This document shows positions 40,637-49,348 of a stretch of DNA of 64,000 nt, in pieces. Source of the DNA: Pseudomonas sp. FP2335 (lineage in GTDB: Bacteria; Pseudomonadota; Gammaproteobacteria; Pseudomonadales; Pseudomonadaceae). Position 1 is the stretch's first letter, and every line of letters begins with the position of its first letter. Position numbers and translations under genes: made by a program. The notes beneath the pieces were generated by a model. That model was not told the DNA's origin and searched no databases. It was given only the letters and a program-made list of their open reading frames with translations. The stretch covers positions 4,609,501-4,673,500 of the forward strand of contig NZ_CP117437.1 in NCBI RefSeq assembly GCF_030687535.1, given 5' to 3'.

Positions 40637-41362
40637 CTAAACCGGAGTCAACGCACGCACGCTGCGATAGCCCTGCACCAGCGCTGCCAACATCGCCTTC
40701 GACCAGCGCGCACCGTAGAACCACAGTGTCGCCCCGTCCTCAAGCGGCTCGTTGAGCGCTGGGTAACCGTTCCAGCAAGCGCTGTGAAACGCTCCAGTGC
40801 GGCTGTCGGACACCACCGCATCCAAGCGATATTCGCTGACAAGCTCATCGACTTCATTAAGGCTCTGCAAGGTGAAGTGCAGATCGCCCTTGGCCGCGCG
40901 GGCAGGCACCAGCACCAAGTGCGCGCCAGCCCGCCGCAGTATCTCCAGCGCGCGGAGAAAAGAGGCGTGTTGCTCGATCGGTGTCTGATCATCAAATCGC
41001 TCGGCAACCCCCACGCGTCGGCCTGCCAGAGCCGGGGTCGCAGTGAATGTGGTGTTGTTCTGCACCAGAGGCACCTCCACCATGACTGGTCCAGAGGGGT
41101 CGATACCACTCAGGGCGATCAATGACAGCGAGGGATCACGCACGGTTTTAAAGGGAATCGCCGGTGCGTCATATCCAGGGATCGGGATACTCACCTCATG
41201 CGGCATGCCGGCCAGGGGTTCGACGCTAAACGCAATACCGCGCCGGCCCGCTGCCTCAGGAACGTGGCCAGCAGGTGCAGGCTCGACAAACGTGGGCAGC
41301 ACTTGCACCGGCAGGCACGGCACGCGTACTGCACAAATTTTCCTACACTTTTCATCCATCAA
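40637..41362 (-). CDS. amidase-like protein lacking the catalytic half
   Basis: 241 residues. The last ~85 residues (LVSEYRLDAVVSDSRTGAFH ... LWFYGARWSKAMLAALVQGY) are clearly related to the C-terminus of the neighbouring amidase (LIDEQNLDAVVSDFETNSYF ... AYFFGARWSEPTLLAVAHGY), and the middle (RRVGVAERFDDQTPIEQHAS) fits the region after the signature. The triad-bearing N-terminal half is absent, and only about 100 bp lie between its start and the next gene, so no upstream half is nearby. The N-terminus has three Cys (KCRKICAVRVPC). Either a decayed paralogue or a non-catalytic regulator or partner of the amidase. Confidence 0.6.
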   Translation of the reverse strand: MMDEKCRKICAVRVPCLPVQVLPTFVEPAPAGHVPEAAGRRGIAFSVEPLAGMPHEVSIPIPGYDAPAIPFKTVRDPSLSLIALSGIDPSGPVMVEVPLVQNNTTFTATPALAGRRVGVAERFDDQTPIEQHASFLRALEILRRAGAHLVLVPARAAKGDLHFTLQSLNEVDELVSEYRLDAVVSDSRTGAFHSACWNGYPALNEPLEDGATLWFYGARWSKAMLAALVQGYRSVRALTPV

Positions 41363-41466
41363 AACGTCCCCCAGAAATTAATTTTCCGGGAATCATCGCA
41401 CCCTCATCCGGCCTCTGTCGCAGCCCGGAAACACCTTGAAAACTCCTTTTTCCGACGCCGCCAGCT

Positions 41467-42525
41467 TCAGCTTGCCAGGCTTTCTTCGGCGCCCTGGGTT
41501 TCCACCTCCAGCCACCACGCCTGCCCGCGCTCAGGTTGGTTCAGGCTGAACGCCTGGCCCATCGCCGGCGTGGTGATCGACACATTGCGCTCCCACGCCA
41601 AGGCCATGATGCGGTCGAACGGTTCGTGCCAGGCATGGAACGCCAGGTCGAAGGTGCCGTTGTGAATCGGCAGCAGCCAACGCCCCTTGAGGTCGATGTG
41701 TGCTTGCACGGTTTGCTCTGGCTGCATGTGCACGTGGGGCCAGTCGACGTTGTAGGCACCGGTTTCCATCAGCGTCAGATCAAACGGACCGTACTGCTCG
41801 CCAATGCGTTTGAAGCCATCGAAATAGCCGGTGTCACCGCTGAAGAAGATCCGCCGCGCGCCGTCGATCATCACCCAGGAACACCACAGGGTCTGGTTGC
41901 TGTCGAACAAGCCGCGCCCGGAAAAATGCTGCGCAGGTGTGGCGACAAACCGGATGCCATCCACCTCGGTGCCCTGCCACCAATCCAGTTGCCGTACTTT
42001 GCCGGGTTCAACGCCCCACTTGACGAGAATGTCGCCCACGCCCAGCGGTGCGAGAAAATAGCGAGTCTTGTCGGCCAATTCCACGACCGCCTTGTAGTCA
42101 AGATGGTCGTAATGGTTGTGGGAAAGAATCACCGCCTCTAGCGCAGGCAGTTCATCGAGGCTGATGGGGGGCTGGTGGAAACGCTTGGGGCCAGCCCAAC
42201 TGAACGGCGAAGCGCGCTCAGCGAAGACCGGGTCGGTCACCCAGAACTTACCGCGCATTTTCAGCAAGACCGTGGAATGCCCAAGGCGAAACACACTGTG
42301 ATCGGGCGCTGCCAGCAACTGGTCACGGGTCAGCGGTTGCACTGGGATCGTCCCCACCGGCCGCGTGCTGCGTGGCTTGTTGAACAGCATGTTCCAGAAA
42401 ATCCGCAAGGTTTTGCCAAAGCCGCCGTGTTGTACGGGAGCGTCGTTACTGAAGGGGCCCTGTTCCTGCTCGGCAGGTTTGAGCCCCTCAGGCAAAGGGT
42501 CGACACGGGATGAGAGGATGGCCAT
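41467..42525 (-). CDS. MBL-fold metallo-hydrolase (NAPE-PLD/UlaG-like)
   Basis: 352 residues from MAILSSRVDPLPEGLKPAEQ; fourteen codons of upstream open frame are in the operator region. Metal-binding motif H-x-H-x-D-H is in ILSHNHYDHLDYKAVVEL; further ligands in FSGDTGYFDGF and WLLPIHNGTFDLAFH. Overall it matches the lipoprotein/NAPE-phospholipase D-like beta-lactamase subfamily (DLTLMETGAYN). Substrate unknown. It is divergently transcribed from a TetR gene, and the shared 114-bp gap contains two matching operator-like repeats, so the TetR protein probably represses both. Confidence 0.85.
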   Translation of the reverse strand: MAILSSRVDPLPEGLKPAEQEQGPFSNDAPVQHGGFGKTLRIFWNMLFNKPRSTRPVGTIPVQPLTRDQLLAAPDHSVFRLGHSTVLLKMRGKFWVTDPVFAERASPFSWAGPKRFHQPPISLDELPALEAVILSHNHYDHLDYKAVVELADKTRYFLAPLGVGDILVKWGVEPGKVRQLDWWQGTEVDGIRFVATPAQHFSGRGLFDSNQTLWCSWVMIDGARRIFFSGDTGYFDGFKRIGEQYGPFDLTLMETGAYNVDWPHVHMQPEQTVQAHIDLKGRWLLPIHNGTFDLAFHAWHEPFDRIMALAWERNVSITTPAMGQAFSLNQPERGQAWWLEVETQGAEESLAS

Positions 42526-42554
42526 TACCAGGTGACTCCTACAGAGCGCTGAAG

Positions 42555-42577
42555 AATTACACTGCACAGTGTAGTTT
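42555..42577. promoter_or_regulatory. TetR-type operator 1
   Basis: AATTACACTG-CA-CAGTGTAGTTT, an inverted repeat (TACACTG/CAGTGTA) in the gap between the MBL-fold gene and the TetR gene, 30 bp upstream of the MBL start. Confidence 0.55.
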
Positions 42578-42605
42578 CAAGATTGCAACAAAATCCGGAG
42601 CAAGT

Positions 42606-42622
42606 AAACTACCGAGTGTAAT
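42606..42622. promoter_or_regulatory. TetR-type operator 2
   Basis: Read on the minus strand, AATTACACT-CG-GTAGTTT repeats both ends of operator 1 with a shorter centre. It sits 18 bp before the tetR start codon, as expected for autoregulation. Confidence 0.5.
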
Positions 42623-42639
42623 TTCCCCTGCCGAGCCGA

Positions 42640-43266
42640 ATGCCCCCCATGACTGCCCCTCAACGCCTCACCGACCGTAAACGCGAAGCCATCGTGGCTG
42701 CGGCCATCGCCGAGTTTCGCGCCAACGGTTTCGAGGTCACCAGCATGGACAAGATCGCCGCCACCGCCGGTGTTTCCAAGCGCACCGTGTACAACCACTT
42801 CCCGAGCAAGGAGGAATTGTTCGCCGAAATCCTTCACCAATTGTGGGCCAGCAGCGTCGCGCAACTGGATGTGAGCTACACCAGCGACCGCCCGCTGCGC
42901 GAGCAACTGCGCGGGTTGCTGGAGGCCAAGATGAAGATGATGGCGGATGCCAACTTCCTCGACCTGGCCCGGGTTGCTATCGCCGCCACCATTCACTCGC
43001 CGGAACGTGCCCAAGACATGGTGACCCGCCTGAGCCAGCGCGAAGAAGGTTTTACCCAGTGGGTCCGCGCCGCCCAGGAAGACGGCCGCCTCAGTTGCAG
43101 CGATCCGGCATTCGCCGCCCACCAGATCCAAAGCCTGCTCAAGGCGTTCGCGTTCTGGCCGCAAATCACCCTTGGCCAACCGACCCTGGATGCCGCCAAC
43201 CAGGCCAGCGTGATCGAGTCTGCCATCGACCTGTTCCTGGCCGGCTACGAAGTCCACCCTCGGTAG
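42640..43266 (+). CDS. TetR-family transcriptional regulator
   Basis: 208 residues from ATG 42640 (ATG 42649 is an alternative). The DNA-binding helix-turn-helix is residues about 15-60: KREAIVAAAIAEFRANGFEV, SMDKIAATAGVSKRTVYNHF, PSKEELFAEIL. The C-terminal ligand domain resembles TetR_C (AefR-like) proteins. It is divergent from the MBL-fold hydrolase gene, with two shared operator-like repeats between them, which points to local repression relieved by a small molecule. It ends with its own terminator. Confidence 0.88.
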   Translation: MPPMTAPQRLTDRKREAIVAAAIAEFRANGFEVTSMDKIAATAGVSKRTVYNHFPSKEELFAEILHQLWASSVAQLDVSYTSDRPLREQLRGLLEAKMKMMADANFLDLARVAIAATIHSPERAQDMVTRLSQREEGFTQWVRAAQEDGRLSCSDPAFAAHQIQSLLKAFAFWPQITLGQPTLDAANQASVIESAIDLFLAGYEVHPR

Positions 43267-43279
43267 ACGCTGTTGCTTG

Positions 43280-43301
43280 AACGACATTGCAGGTCGTTTT
43301 T
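43280..43301 (+). terminator. intrinsic terminator of the tetR gene
   Basis: AACGAC/GTCGTT stem with a seven-base loop and a TTTTT run (partly in the stem), 13 bp after the stop codon. Confidence 0.6.
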
Positions 43302-43450
43302 GACGCATTCGCCCTCTGTTTTGCACAAATGGCCTGTAAGGCCACTGATTATTCGTGCGCAAATAACTGACAATATTCACAGCCTTATCCGATAAACGGT
43401 TACCCCACGAACACGCTGCCGTACCTGCAAAAAGAGCTGACTCAGAATTT

Positions 43451-44509
43451 ATGGAAAACCGACAAGGCAAAGGGCTCTCATTTGCCAGGCGTATCTACAA
43501 GCCAAGGATCATCGGCCTGGGCATCGGCGGCATCAGTGTGGCCGCCGCCCTCTACCCGCTCTCGATGCCCGGTTGGGTCTGGGCGTTCCTGCTGTTCAAT
43601 GGCCTTGGCTGGCCGCATGTGGCGTATCAACTCTCGACGCGCGCCCAATTCCCCTATCAGGCCGAAAAACGCAACCTGATCTACGACTCGTTTTTCGGCG
43701 GGTTCTGGGCGGCAGCCATTGAGTTCTCGCCGCTGACGGCCGTGACCATCCTGTCCATGATGGCCATGAATAACGTCGCAGCGGGCGGCAAACAGATGTT
43801 CCTGCGCGGCCTGTTGGCTCAGGCAGTGGGTATCGGAGCCGGGTGGTTGCTGTTCGGCATGCGCTTCGACGCGGATGTCAGCGTGCTTGAGATCTACGCC
43901 TGCCTGCCGATGCTGACCCTCTACCCCATGGCCATCGGCATGGTCTGTTACCAATTGGCGATCAAACTGTCCGAGCACAAGCGTGCCCTCAGCGCCCTCA
44001 GCCGTATCGACAGCCTCACGGGCTTGCTTAATCACGGTTCGTGGAAAGACCTGCTGCACATCAAATTCCATAAGTGCCGGCAACAACAAAGCCACGCCAC
44101 CATCACGCTGATCGACATTGACCACTTCAAACAGATCAACGACACCCACGGCCATATCGTCGGTGACGCGGTGCTGCGCCAACTGAGCCTGGAGTTGCGG
44201 CGCAACCTGCGGGAAAACGACCTGGCCGGACGCTATGGTGGCGATGAATTCTGTGTGATTCTTCCGAAAATGCCCCTGGAAGAAGCCGCGCAGTTGATGG
44301 AACGCATGCGCGAGACCTTCAGCAACTACCGTAACCCGCAGATCCCGGAGCTACGCGTCAGCCTGAGCATCGGCCTGGCCGACTTCCAACCCGGTTTCAG
44401 CGATGCCGCGATGTGGCTCAACGCCGCGGATCGGGCGCTGTACGCCGCCAAGGCCACCGGGCGCAACCGGGTCAACGTCAGCAACTATTGCGTGGCTCAT
44501 TCCGCCTGA
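43451..44509 (+). CDS. MASE2-GGDEF diguanylate cyclase
   Basis: 352 residues. The N-terminal ~170 residues contain four to five membrane helices of the MASE2 type (RIYKPRIIGLGIGGISVAAAL; WVWAFLLFNGLGWPHVAYQL). The GGDEF domain covers about 180-345: DSLTGLLNHGSW, LIDIDHFKQINDTHGH, and the active GGDEF in GRYGGDEFCVILP. The inhibitory I-site R-E-N-D is exactly five residues before GGDEF, so product inhibition by cyclic-di-GMP is expected. The layout matches E. coli AdrA/DgcC, a cellulose-activating cyclase. It probably makes cyclic-di-GMP at the inner membrane; the signal sensed by MASE2 is unknown. The next gene is a biofilm-type PAS receptor. Confidence 0.9.
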   Translation: MENRQGKGLSFARRIYKPRIIGLGIGGISVAAALYPLSMPGWVWAFLLFNGLGWPHVAYQLSTRAQFPYQAEKRNLIYDSFFGGFWAAAIEFSPLTAVTILSMMAMNNVAAGGKQMFLRGLLAQAVGIGAGWLLFGMRFDADVSVLEIYACLPMLTLYPMAIGMVCYQLAIKLSEHKRALSALSRIDSLTGLLNHGSWKDLLHIKFHKCRQQQSHATITLIDIDHFKQINDTHGHIVGDAVLRQLSLELRRNLRENDLAGRYGGDEFCVILPKMPLEEAAQLMERMRETFSNYRNPQIPELRVSLSIGLADFQPGFSDAAMWLNAADRALYAAKATGRNRVNVSNYCVAHSA

Positions 44510-44770
44510 AGTTGTCGTACGACACCTCGTCTGAATTTCCTGCCCAGCACTTGCAGCGATAGCATAATGCCTTCATTGGGCGCCGCCGGTAAAAAGTAGT
44601 GGCACATCGCCGAACTTTCTTCCCGCTGCGCGACTCTGACCCCGTTGTTCCACCCCGCTGTCAGCACCAGGAAGCTGACAATGAGCACGTCAACCGTAGA
44701 GCCCAGCGCCTTACGGGGCAGGCGACCTCACATGGATACCCCCTACGCTTGCTTGCCCGAGCATCCGAAC

Positions 44771-46090
44771 ATGCTATTTAACGCCCACAAAAAAACCATC
44801 AGCGCCCTGCAACATACCGTGGCCCAACAGGCCAGCCTGCTGGACGCCCTCGAGCGCTCCATGGCGGTGATCGAATTCGACCTGCAAGGCAACGTGCTGC
44901 GGGCCAACGACAACTTCCTCAAGACCATGAACTACCGCGCCGAACAGATCGTCGGCCAGCCCCACAAGCTGTTCTGTACCCCCACATTTGCGCGTAGCGC
45001 CGAGTACAACCAGTTGTGGACGAACCTGCGCAACGGCCAATTCCGGTCCGGCACCTTCGAACGGGTGGCAGGCGACGGCCATTCAGTATGGCTGGAAGCC
45101 AGCTACAACCCGGTACGCGACGACGCCGGCCGCGTGGTCAAGGTGGTGAAGTACGCCATGGACGTGACCCCACGCCTGCAAGCCGAGAGCGAAGCCAACG
45201 CCAAGTTGGACGCCATCGGCCGGGCGATGGCGGTGATCGAGTTCAACCTCGACGGGACCATCCTCACCGCCAATACGAATTTCCTACAACGCATGGGCTA
45301 CAGCCTCACACAGGTCCAGGGCCAGCATCACCGCCTGTTCTGCACCCCGGAGTTGGCCAACAGCGCGGCCTACAGCGAGTTCTGGCGCCGCCTGAACCAG
45401 GGCGAAATGTTCAGCGGCCAGTTCGAGCGCGTGGATAAAAACGGCCGCACCGTGTGGCTGGAAGCCAACTACAACCCGGTGTATGACGCCGGCGGACGCC
45501 TGTGCAAAGTGGTCAAGTTCGCCTCCGACGTCACCGCCATGGTGCAGCAGCACAGCGCCGATGCGGCCAGCGCAGCCCAGGCGTATCACATCTCCCTGAG
45601 CACCCGGGACATCGCCGAAAAAGGTGCCGAAGTGATCCAGCAAACGGCCAGCGGCATGCGCGACATTGCCGCCGACATTGACGGCTCCTCACAACTGATC
45701 GCCAAGCTTGGCGAGCGTTCGCAGCAGATCACCGCCATCGTCAACACCATTCGTGGCATCGCCGATCAGACCAACCTGCTGGCCCTCAACGCGGCCATCG
45801 AAGCGGCGCGCGCGGGTGAACAAGGCCGTGGTTTTGCCGTGGTGGCCGATGAAGTGCGGCAACTGGCAGCGCGTACCAGCGGCTCCACCGCGGAGATCTC
45901 CAGCATGATCGCGATGATCCAGGACGAAACCCGCCAGGCCATCCACAGCATGGACGGCACCCGCGACCGCGCGGCCCAGGGTGTCGACCTGGCCAACCGC
46001 GCCGGCACGGTGATCCTGCAGATTCGTGAAGGCACCAGCGAGGCCGTGCAGGCAGTCAGTGCATTCGCCAACGAGCGTGGCGGCAACTGA
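44771..46090 (+). CDS. soluble two-PAS methyl-accepting chemotaxis protein (BdlA-like)
   Basis: 439 residues from [20 protein letters not shown]. An in-frame ATG at 44681 has a better ribosome site (AGGA 8 bp ahead) and would add 30 residues, so the start is unsettled. There is no membrane helix. Two similar PAS domains ([20 protein letters not shown], then [20 protein letters not shown]), each ending WLEAxYNPVxDxxGR, are followed by a short MCP signalling domain with the hallmark hairpin tip [20 protein letters not shown]. This is the architecture of P. aeruginosa BdlA, which mediates biofilm dispersal, and of other PAS-MCP receptors. The PAS pair could bind haem or FAD; no C-terminal CheR-docking pentapeptide is seen. 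It lies directly after a diguanylate cyclase gene. Confidence 0.82.
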   Translation: MLFNAHKKTISALQHTVAQQASLLDALERSMAVIEFDLQGNVLRANDNFLKTMNYRAEQIVGQPHKLFCTPTFARSAEYNQLWTNLRNGQFRSGTFERVAGDGHSVWLEASYNPVRDDAGRVVKVVKYAMDVTPRLQAESEANAKLDAIGRAMAVIEFNLDGTILTANTNFLQRMGYSLTQVQGQHHRLFCTPELANSAAYSEFWRRLNQGEMFSGQFERVDKNGRTVWLEANYNPVYDAGGRLCKVVKFASDVTAMVQQHSADAASAAQAYHISLSTRDIAEKGAEVIQQTASGMRDIAADIDGSSQLIAKLGERSQQITAIVNTIRGIADQTNLLALNAAIEAARAGEQGRGFAVVADEVRQLAARTSGSTAEISSMIAMIQDETRQAIHSMDGTRDRAAQGVDLANRAGTVILQIREGTSEAVQAVSAFANERGGN

Positions 46091-46166
46091 CCCGATCTTC
46101 ATACGTAGCGTCGGGGGCTCGGTCTATAGTGCTTCACTGTCTCTCAGTTGAAGATCCGAGCCCATC

Positions 46167-46697
46167 ATGACCCCAAGCAAACCTGAAGCTGCCCCCGTCG
46201 ATCACCTGCGTTTCCACCGCCCCCACGCCCACCTGGCACCGACGTTTGGCAATGACACCTTTGCCCTCAAGGCCGAAGCCTTCGCCCGATTCTTCGGCAC
46301 GCCGACCTTCCTCGGTGCGCAGACGGTGATCGTGGTGGTGTGGATGGTATTGAACATGACCGGCGTGACGCACTTCGACGCCTACCCGTTCATCCTGCTC
46401 AACCTCGCCTTCAGCCTGCAAGCGGCCTACGCCGCGCCGCTGATCCTGCTGGCGCAGACACGCCAGGCAGCGCGGGACAAAGCCCAGTCCGACGCCGATG
46501 CGCAGCACCGTGAAGCCCTCGCCGTTGCCAATACCGAACGCCAGGCCCAGGCCGCGCAGACCACCAAACAGTTGCTGGAATTACTCGAACAGAACACCCG
46601 GCTGACGGAAATGACCAAGCAACTGACGGAACATGTCGAAAGCCTGACGTGTGAACTGCACGAGCACTTTGTAAGAAAACCCCAAGAACACCCGTAA
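46167..46697 (+). CDS. DUF1003 membrane protein
   Basis: 176 residues. The DUF1003 core has two adjacent membrane helices (QTVIVVVWMVLNMTGV, then YPFILLNLAFSLQAAYAAPL) followed by LILLAQTRQAARDKAQSDAD, the family's highly conserved helix. The C-terminal ~60 residues form a coiled coil (TTKQLLELLEQNTRLTEMTK). Function unknown; family members are inner-membrane proteins sometimes linked to stress. It is probably monocistronic. Confidence 0.86.
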   Translation: MTPSKPEAAPVDHLRFHRPHAHLAPTFGNDTFALKAEAFARFFGTPTFLGAQTVIVVVWMVLNMTGVTHFDAYPFILLNLAFSLQAAYAAPLILLAQTRQAARDKAQSDADAQHREALAVANTERQAQAAQTTKQLLELLEQNTRLTEMTKQLTEHVESLTCELHEHFVRKPQEHP

Positions 46698-46742
46698 TCC
46701 CATATGGGAGGGGGGCTTGTCCCCCGCATTTTTGATTTGGGT

Positions 46743-47624
46743 CTAGGGTTTCATCCGGATGTGCCGCCCCAATTCATCAAACAACGCCACCACCGAGCGC
46801 AACGCCCGGCAGTCAGGACGGGTAAGCAACCACAGCGCCGTGCCATGCCCTGTCAACGTCGGCCCCATCGGTTGCAAGCCTTCATCCAGGAGAAAGTCCG
46901 GCAACGCCGCCACACCCAGCCCGGCACGCACCAGTTCGGTGACCGACAGCATGCTGTTGCAGCGAAAACCAAGGCGTACACCCGGCAGGTGCTCGCGACG
47001 CCAGGCCACCGTCGGATGGTCCGGCATGAAATCATCCGGGGCGATCCAGGCCAGTTCGGCCAACTCGCGCCCGGCATGCTCACGCGCAAAACCCGGGCTC
47101 GCACACACCTGGTAGGCGACGTTGCCGAGGCAGCGTCCTACAAGGTGCTCCGGCGGCGTCTTGGTCAAGCGTAGGGCGATGTCCGCATCGCGGCGGCTGA
47201 GGTTGGCGAAGTCGTTGGACGTACTCAGCTCCAGGGTCAGCGCCGGATAATCCGGCATGAATTGCGCCAACGCGGGCAGCAGCAACCCTTGCAACACCGA
47301 GTCGGTACAGGTCAGGCGCACCGTGCCGCTGATCACTTCACCGCCCTGCTCCACGCCAATGCGCGCCGCCTCCAGCGCTTGTTCGGCACGTTCGGCCTGT
47401 TGCGCCAGGTCCCGCGCCAAGCCCGTGGGCAAGTAGCCGGCGCGGCTTTTTTCAAACAGCGTCTGGCCCAATGCCGCCTCCAGGCGCCGCACTGCGCGAA
47501 ACACCGTGGACACGTCCACCCGCAACAACGCCGCCGCCCTCGCGAGGGAGCCACCGCGCACCAGGGCGAGGATCAACGACAGGTCGGGGTAGTCAATCTG
47601 ATAGTGCGTTGACGCATTGAACAT
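46743..47624 (-). CDS. LysR-family transcriptional regulator
   Basis: 293 residues from MFNASTHYQIDYPDLSLILA; 21 upstream in-frame codons are not used. N-terminal winged HTH (RGGSLARAAALLRVDVSTVF-RAVRRLEAALGQTLFEKS) and a substrate-binding domain of the CbbR/periplasmic-binding fold. It is divergent from the GATase-ABM gene pair with an 80-bp shared gap, so it probably controls that pair. Effector unknown. Confidence 0.88.
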   Translation of the reverse strand: MFNASTHYQIDYPDLSLILALVRGGSLARAAALLRVDVSTVFRAVRRLEAALGQTLFEKSRAGYLPTGLARDLAQQAERAEQALEAARIGVEQGGEVISGTVRLTCTDSVLQGLLLPALAQFMPDYPALTLELSTSNDFANLSRRDADIALRLTKTPPEHLVGRCLGNVAYQVCASPGFAREHAGRELAELAWIAPDDFMPDHPTVAWRREHLPGVRLGFRCNSMLSVTELVRAGLGVAALPDFLLDEGLQPMGPTLTGHGTALWLLTRPDCRALRSVVALFDELGRHIRMKP

Positions 47625-47704
47625 ATGGGTAAACGCCAATATTGATTGCGTGAACGCCAATTTATAGTGCGCTCCAGGACACCACAAGCCATGGGATGCA
47701 CAGG

Positions 47705-48403
47705 ATGAACGCCTCTACGCTGCACCTCGCCCTGATCGGCGAGTACCACCCCGCTGTCACCGCGCACCAAGCCATTCCCGTGGCCCTGCAACAGGCAGCC
47801 GACAGGCTTGGCCTGACCGTTCACCTGCAATGGCTCGACACCGACAACTTGCCATCGCTGCACGGCTTTGACGGTTTTTGGTGCGTGCCCGCCAGCCCCT
47901 ATCGCGACACCGACGGCGCCCTGCAAGCCATCCGTTTTGCCCGCGAGCAGCGGCGACCGTTCCTCGGCACCTGCGGCGGTTTTCAGCACGCAGTGCTGGA
48001 ATATGCCCGCAATGTATTGGGCTGGGCGGATGCGCAACATGGCGAACTGAACCCCGAGGCCAAACGCGCGGTGATCGCGCCGCTGAGCTGCGCCCTGGTG
48101 GAAGCCACCGACCGCGTGCGTCTGGCGCCCTACACCCGCATCGCCGAGGCCTACGGCACGCTGGACCTTGAAGAGGGCTATCGCTGCCGCTACGGGGTCA
48201 ATCGCGAGTTTCTCGATGCCCTGCTCGAAGGCGACTTGATTGCCTGCGGCCACGACTCGGCGGGCGATCTGCGCGCGGTGGAGTTGCTCGATCACCCGTT
48301 TTTCGTCGCCACCTTGTTCCAACCCGAACGCGCCGCCCTCAACGGCATCACGCCGCCGCTGGCGATGGCCTTGCTCAACGCCTGCCGGGAGGTGTCCGCA
48401 TGA
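47705..48403 (+). CDS. CTP-synthase-like class I glutamine amidotransferase domain protein
   Basis: 232 residues from ATG 47705, which has GGGA at proper distance; ATG 47696 is possible. It matches the stand-alone 'CTP synthase C-terminal region-related' family: LALIGEYHPAVTAHQAIPVA at the start, LDTDNLPSLHGFDGFWCVPA, and the nucleophile elbow PFLGTCGGFQHAVLEYARNV with a normal TGC cysteine. The partner synthetase domain of PyrG is missing. Members of this family are sometimes annotated as possible selenoproteins. Function unknown. Its stop overlaps the start of the next gene by four bases. Confidence 0.82.
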   Translation: MNASTLHLALIGEYHPAVTAHQAIPVALQQAADRLGLTVHLQWLDTDNLPSLHGFDGFWCVPASPYRDTDGALQAIRFAREQRRPFLGTCGGFQHAVLEYARNVLGWADAQHGELNPEAKRAVIAPLSCALVEATDRVRLAPYTRIAEAYGTLDLEEGYRCRYGVNREFLDALLEGDLIACGHDSAGDLRAVELLDHPFFVATLFQPERAALNGITPPLAMALLNACREVSA

Positions 48404-48720
48404 TCGCCGCCACACCCACCCCGCCCTACTACGCGGTGATTTTCAGCTCGCTGCGCACCGAGGGCGATCACGGCTACGGCGCGGCCGCCGCGCGCATGCT
48501 GGAACTGGCGCGTGGGCAACCGGGGTTTCTCGGGGTGGAATCGGCGCGGGAGGATGGCCTGGGGATCACCGTGTCGTACTGGCAAAGCGAGGCGGCGATC
48601 CTGGCGTGGAAGCGGCAAGCCGAGCACAGTGCCGTGCGTGAGCAAGGACGGGCCCTTTGGTACTCGGCGTTTCAGACACGGGTGTGCAAAGTCGAACGGG
48701 ACTATGCGTTCCAGAACTGA
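48400..48720 (+). CDS. antibiotic-biosynthesis-monooxygenase (ABM) family protein
   Basis: 106 residues with the ABM dimeric alpha/beta-barrel pattern (YYAVIFSSLRTEGDHGYGAA, PGFLGVESARE, SYWQSEAAILAWKRQAEHS). The family includes haem- and quinone-acting monooxygenases but many members are uncharacterised. Translationally coupled (ATGA) to the GATase-like gene, the two likely work in one process under the divergent LysR regulator. Confidence 0.83.
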   Translation: MIAATPTPPYYAVIFSSLRTEGDHGYGAAAARMLELARGQPGFLGVESAREDGLGITVSYWQSEAAILAWKRQAEHSAVREQGRALWYSAFQTRVCKVERDYAFQN

Positions 48721-48733
48721 AATGCTGACCCCC

Positions 48734-48764
48734 TGTGGGAGCGGGCTTGCCCGCTGCCACATTT
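48734..48764. repeat. single REP fragment
   Basis: TGTGGGAGCGGGCTTGCCCG-CTGCCACA, an abbreviated copy in which the two REP halves are joined without the unique centre. It forms a hairpin between the ABM gene and the convergent DUF2025 gene. Confidence 0.7.
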
Positions 48765-48792
48765 GGCTCTCTATAACCTCGCAAACAGGTAG

Positions 48793-49116
48793 CTAGCTGA
48801 CCAGACTGCGCAACGCAGCAATCTGCGGGATCTCGACCCGGCGCATGTACACCCGCAGCGGCTCACTGATGTTGATGCGGTCGTCGATGTTCTGGTCCAG
48901 CAGCAATTGGATGCGCTCGCGGGACAACGTCATGGTGTCATCCTCGGCGGGCAGCCAGACAAATTCGGCGGTGGGGATGATGCCGTCATCGGCCACATCC
49001 ATGCCGAAGGAGTCTTCGCTGAAACGAACGATGTACTGCCCGGTCTTGCGGTTCAGTCCGACAAAACCGTGGAGTCTGTCGGCAGCCTGGCAGATAAGCT
49101 CGGAAGTGATGCGCAT
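48793..49116 (-). CDS. DUF2025 protein
   Basis: 107 residues from MRITSELICQAADRLHGFVG. Conserved pseudomonad sequence with FVGLNRKTGQYIVRFSEDSFGMDVADDGI and QLLLDQNIDDRINISEPLRV. I recognise the family as DUF2025 (small cytoplasmic, function unknown). Open frame continues 38 codons upstream without coding character. Monocistronic. Confidence 0.82.
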   Translation of the reverse strand: MRITSELICQAADRLHGFVGLNRKTGQYIVRFSEDSFGMDVADDGIIPTAEFVWLPAEDDTMTLSRERIQLLLDQNIDDRINISEPLRVYMRRVEIPQIAALRSLVS

Positions 49117-49348
49117 GGTAAACCTCACTGAAAAGTCCCACATGGACTGGAAAGATGGTTTACACGCGTGGCAGAAATTGCCGCCCTCTGGCGGGGAAGC
49201 TTCGGGCAAGAGTACTGCAATGCACCGCAAAAAAACCCAGAAAATTGGCGCATGCGCACGTTAATGTCGGTTTGGTGATGGCGCCGTTCGCAATCAATTG
49301 TTAAAAAGGAGGCCTTCTCAAAGCTACCTCCACGAAAGGACTTCGCAT

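Noticed and set aside
47984..48000. Possible selenocysteine in the CTP-synthase-like protein, since the family has been annotated as possible selenoproteins
   Set aside because: The nucleophile codon in GTCGGFQ is an ordinary TGC cysteine, and no in-frame TGA occurs.
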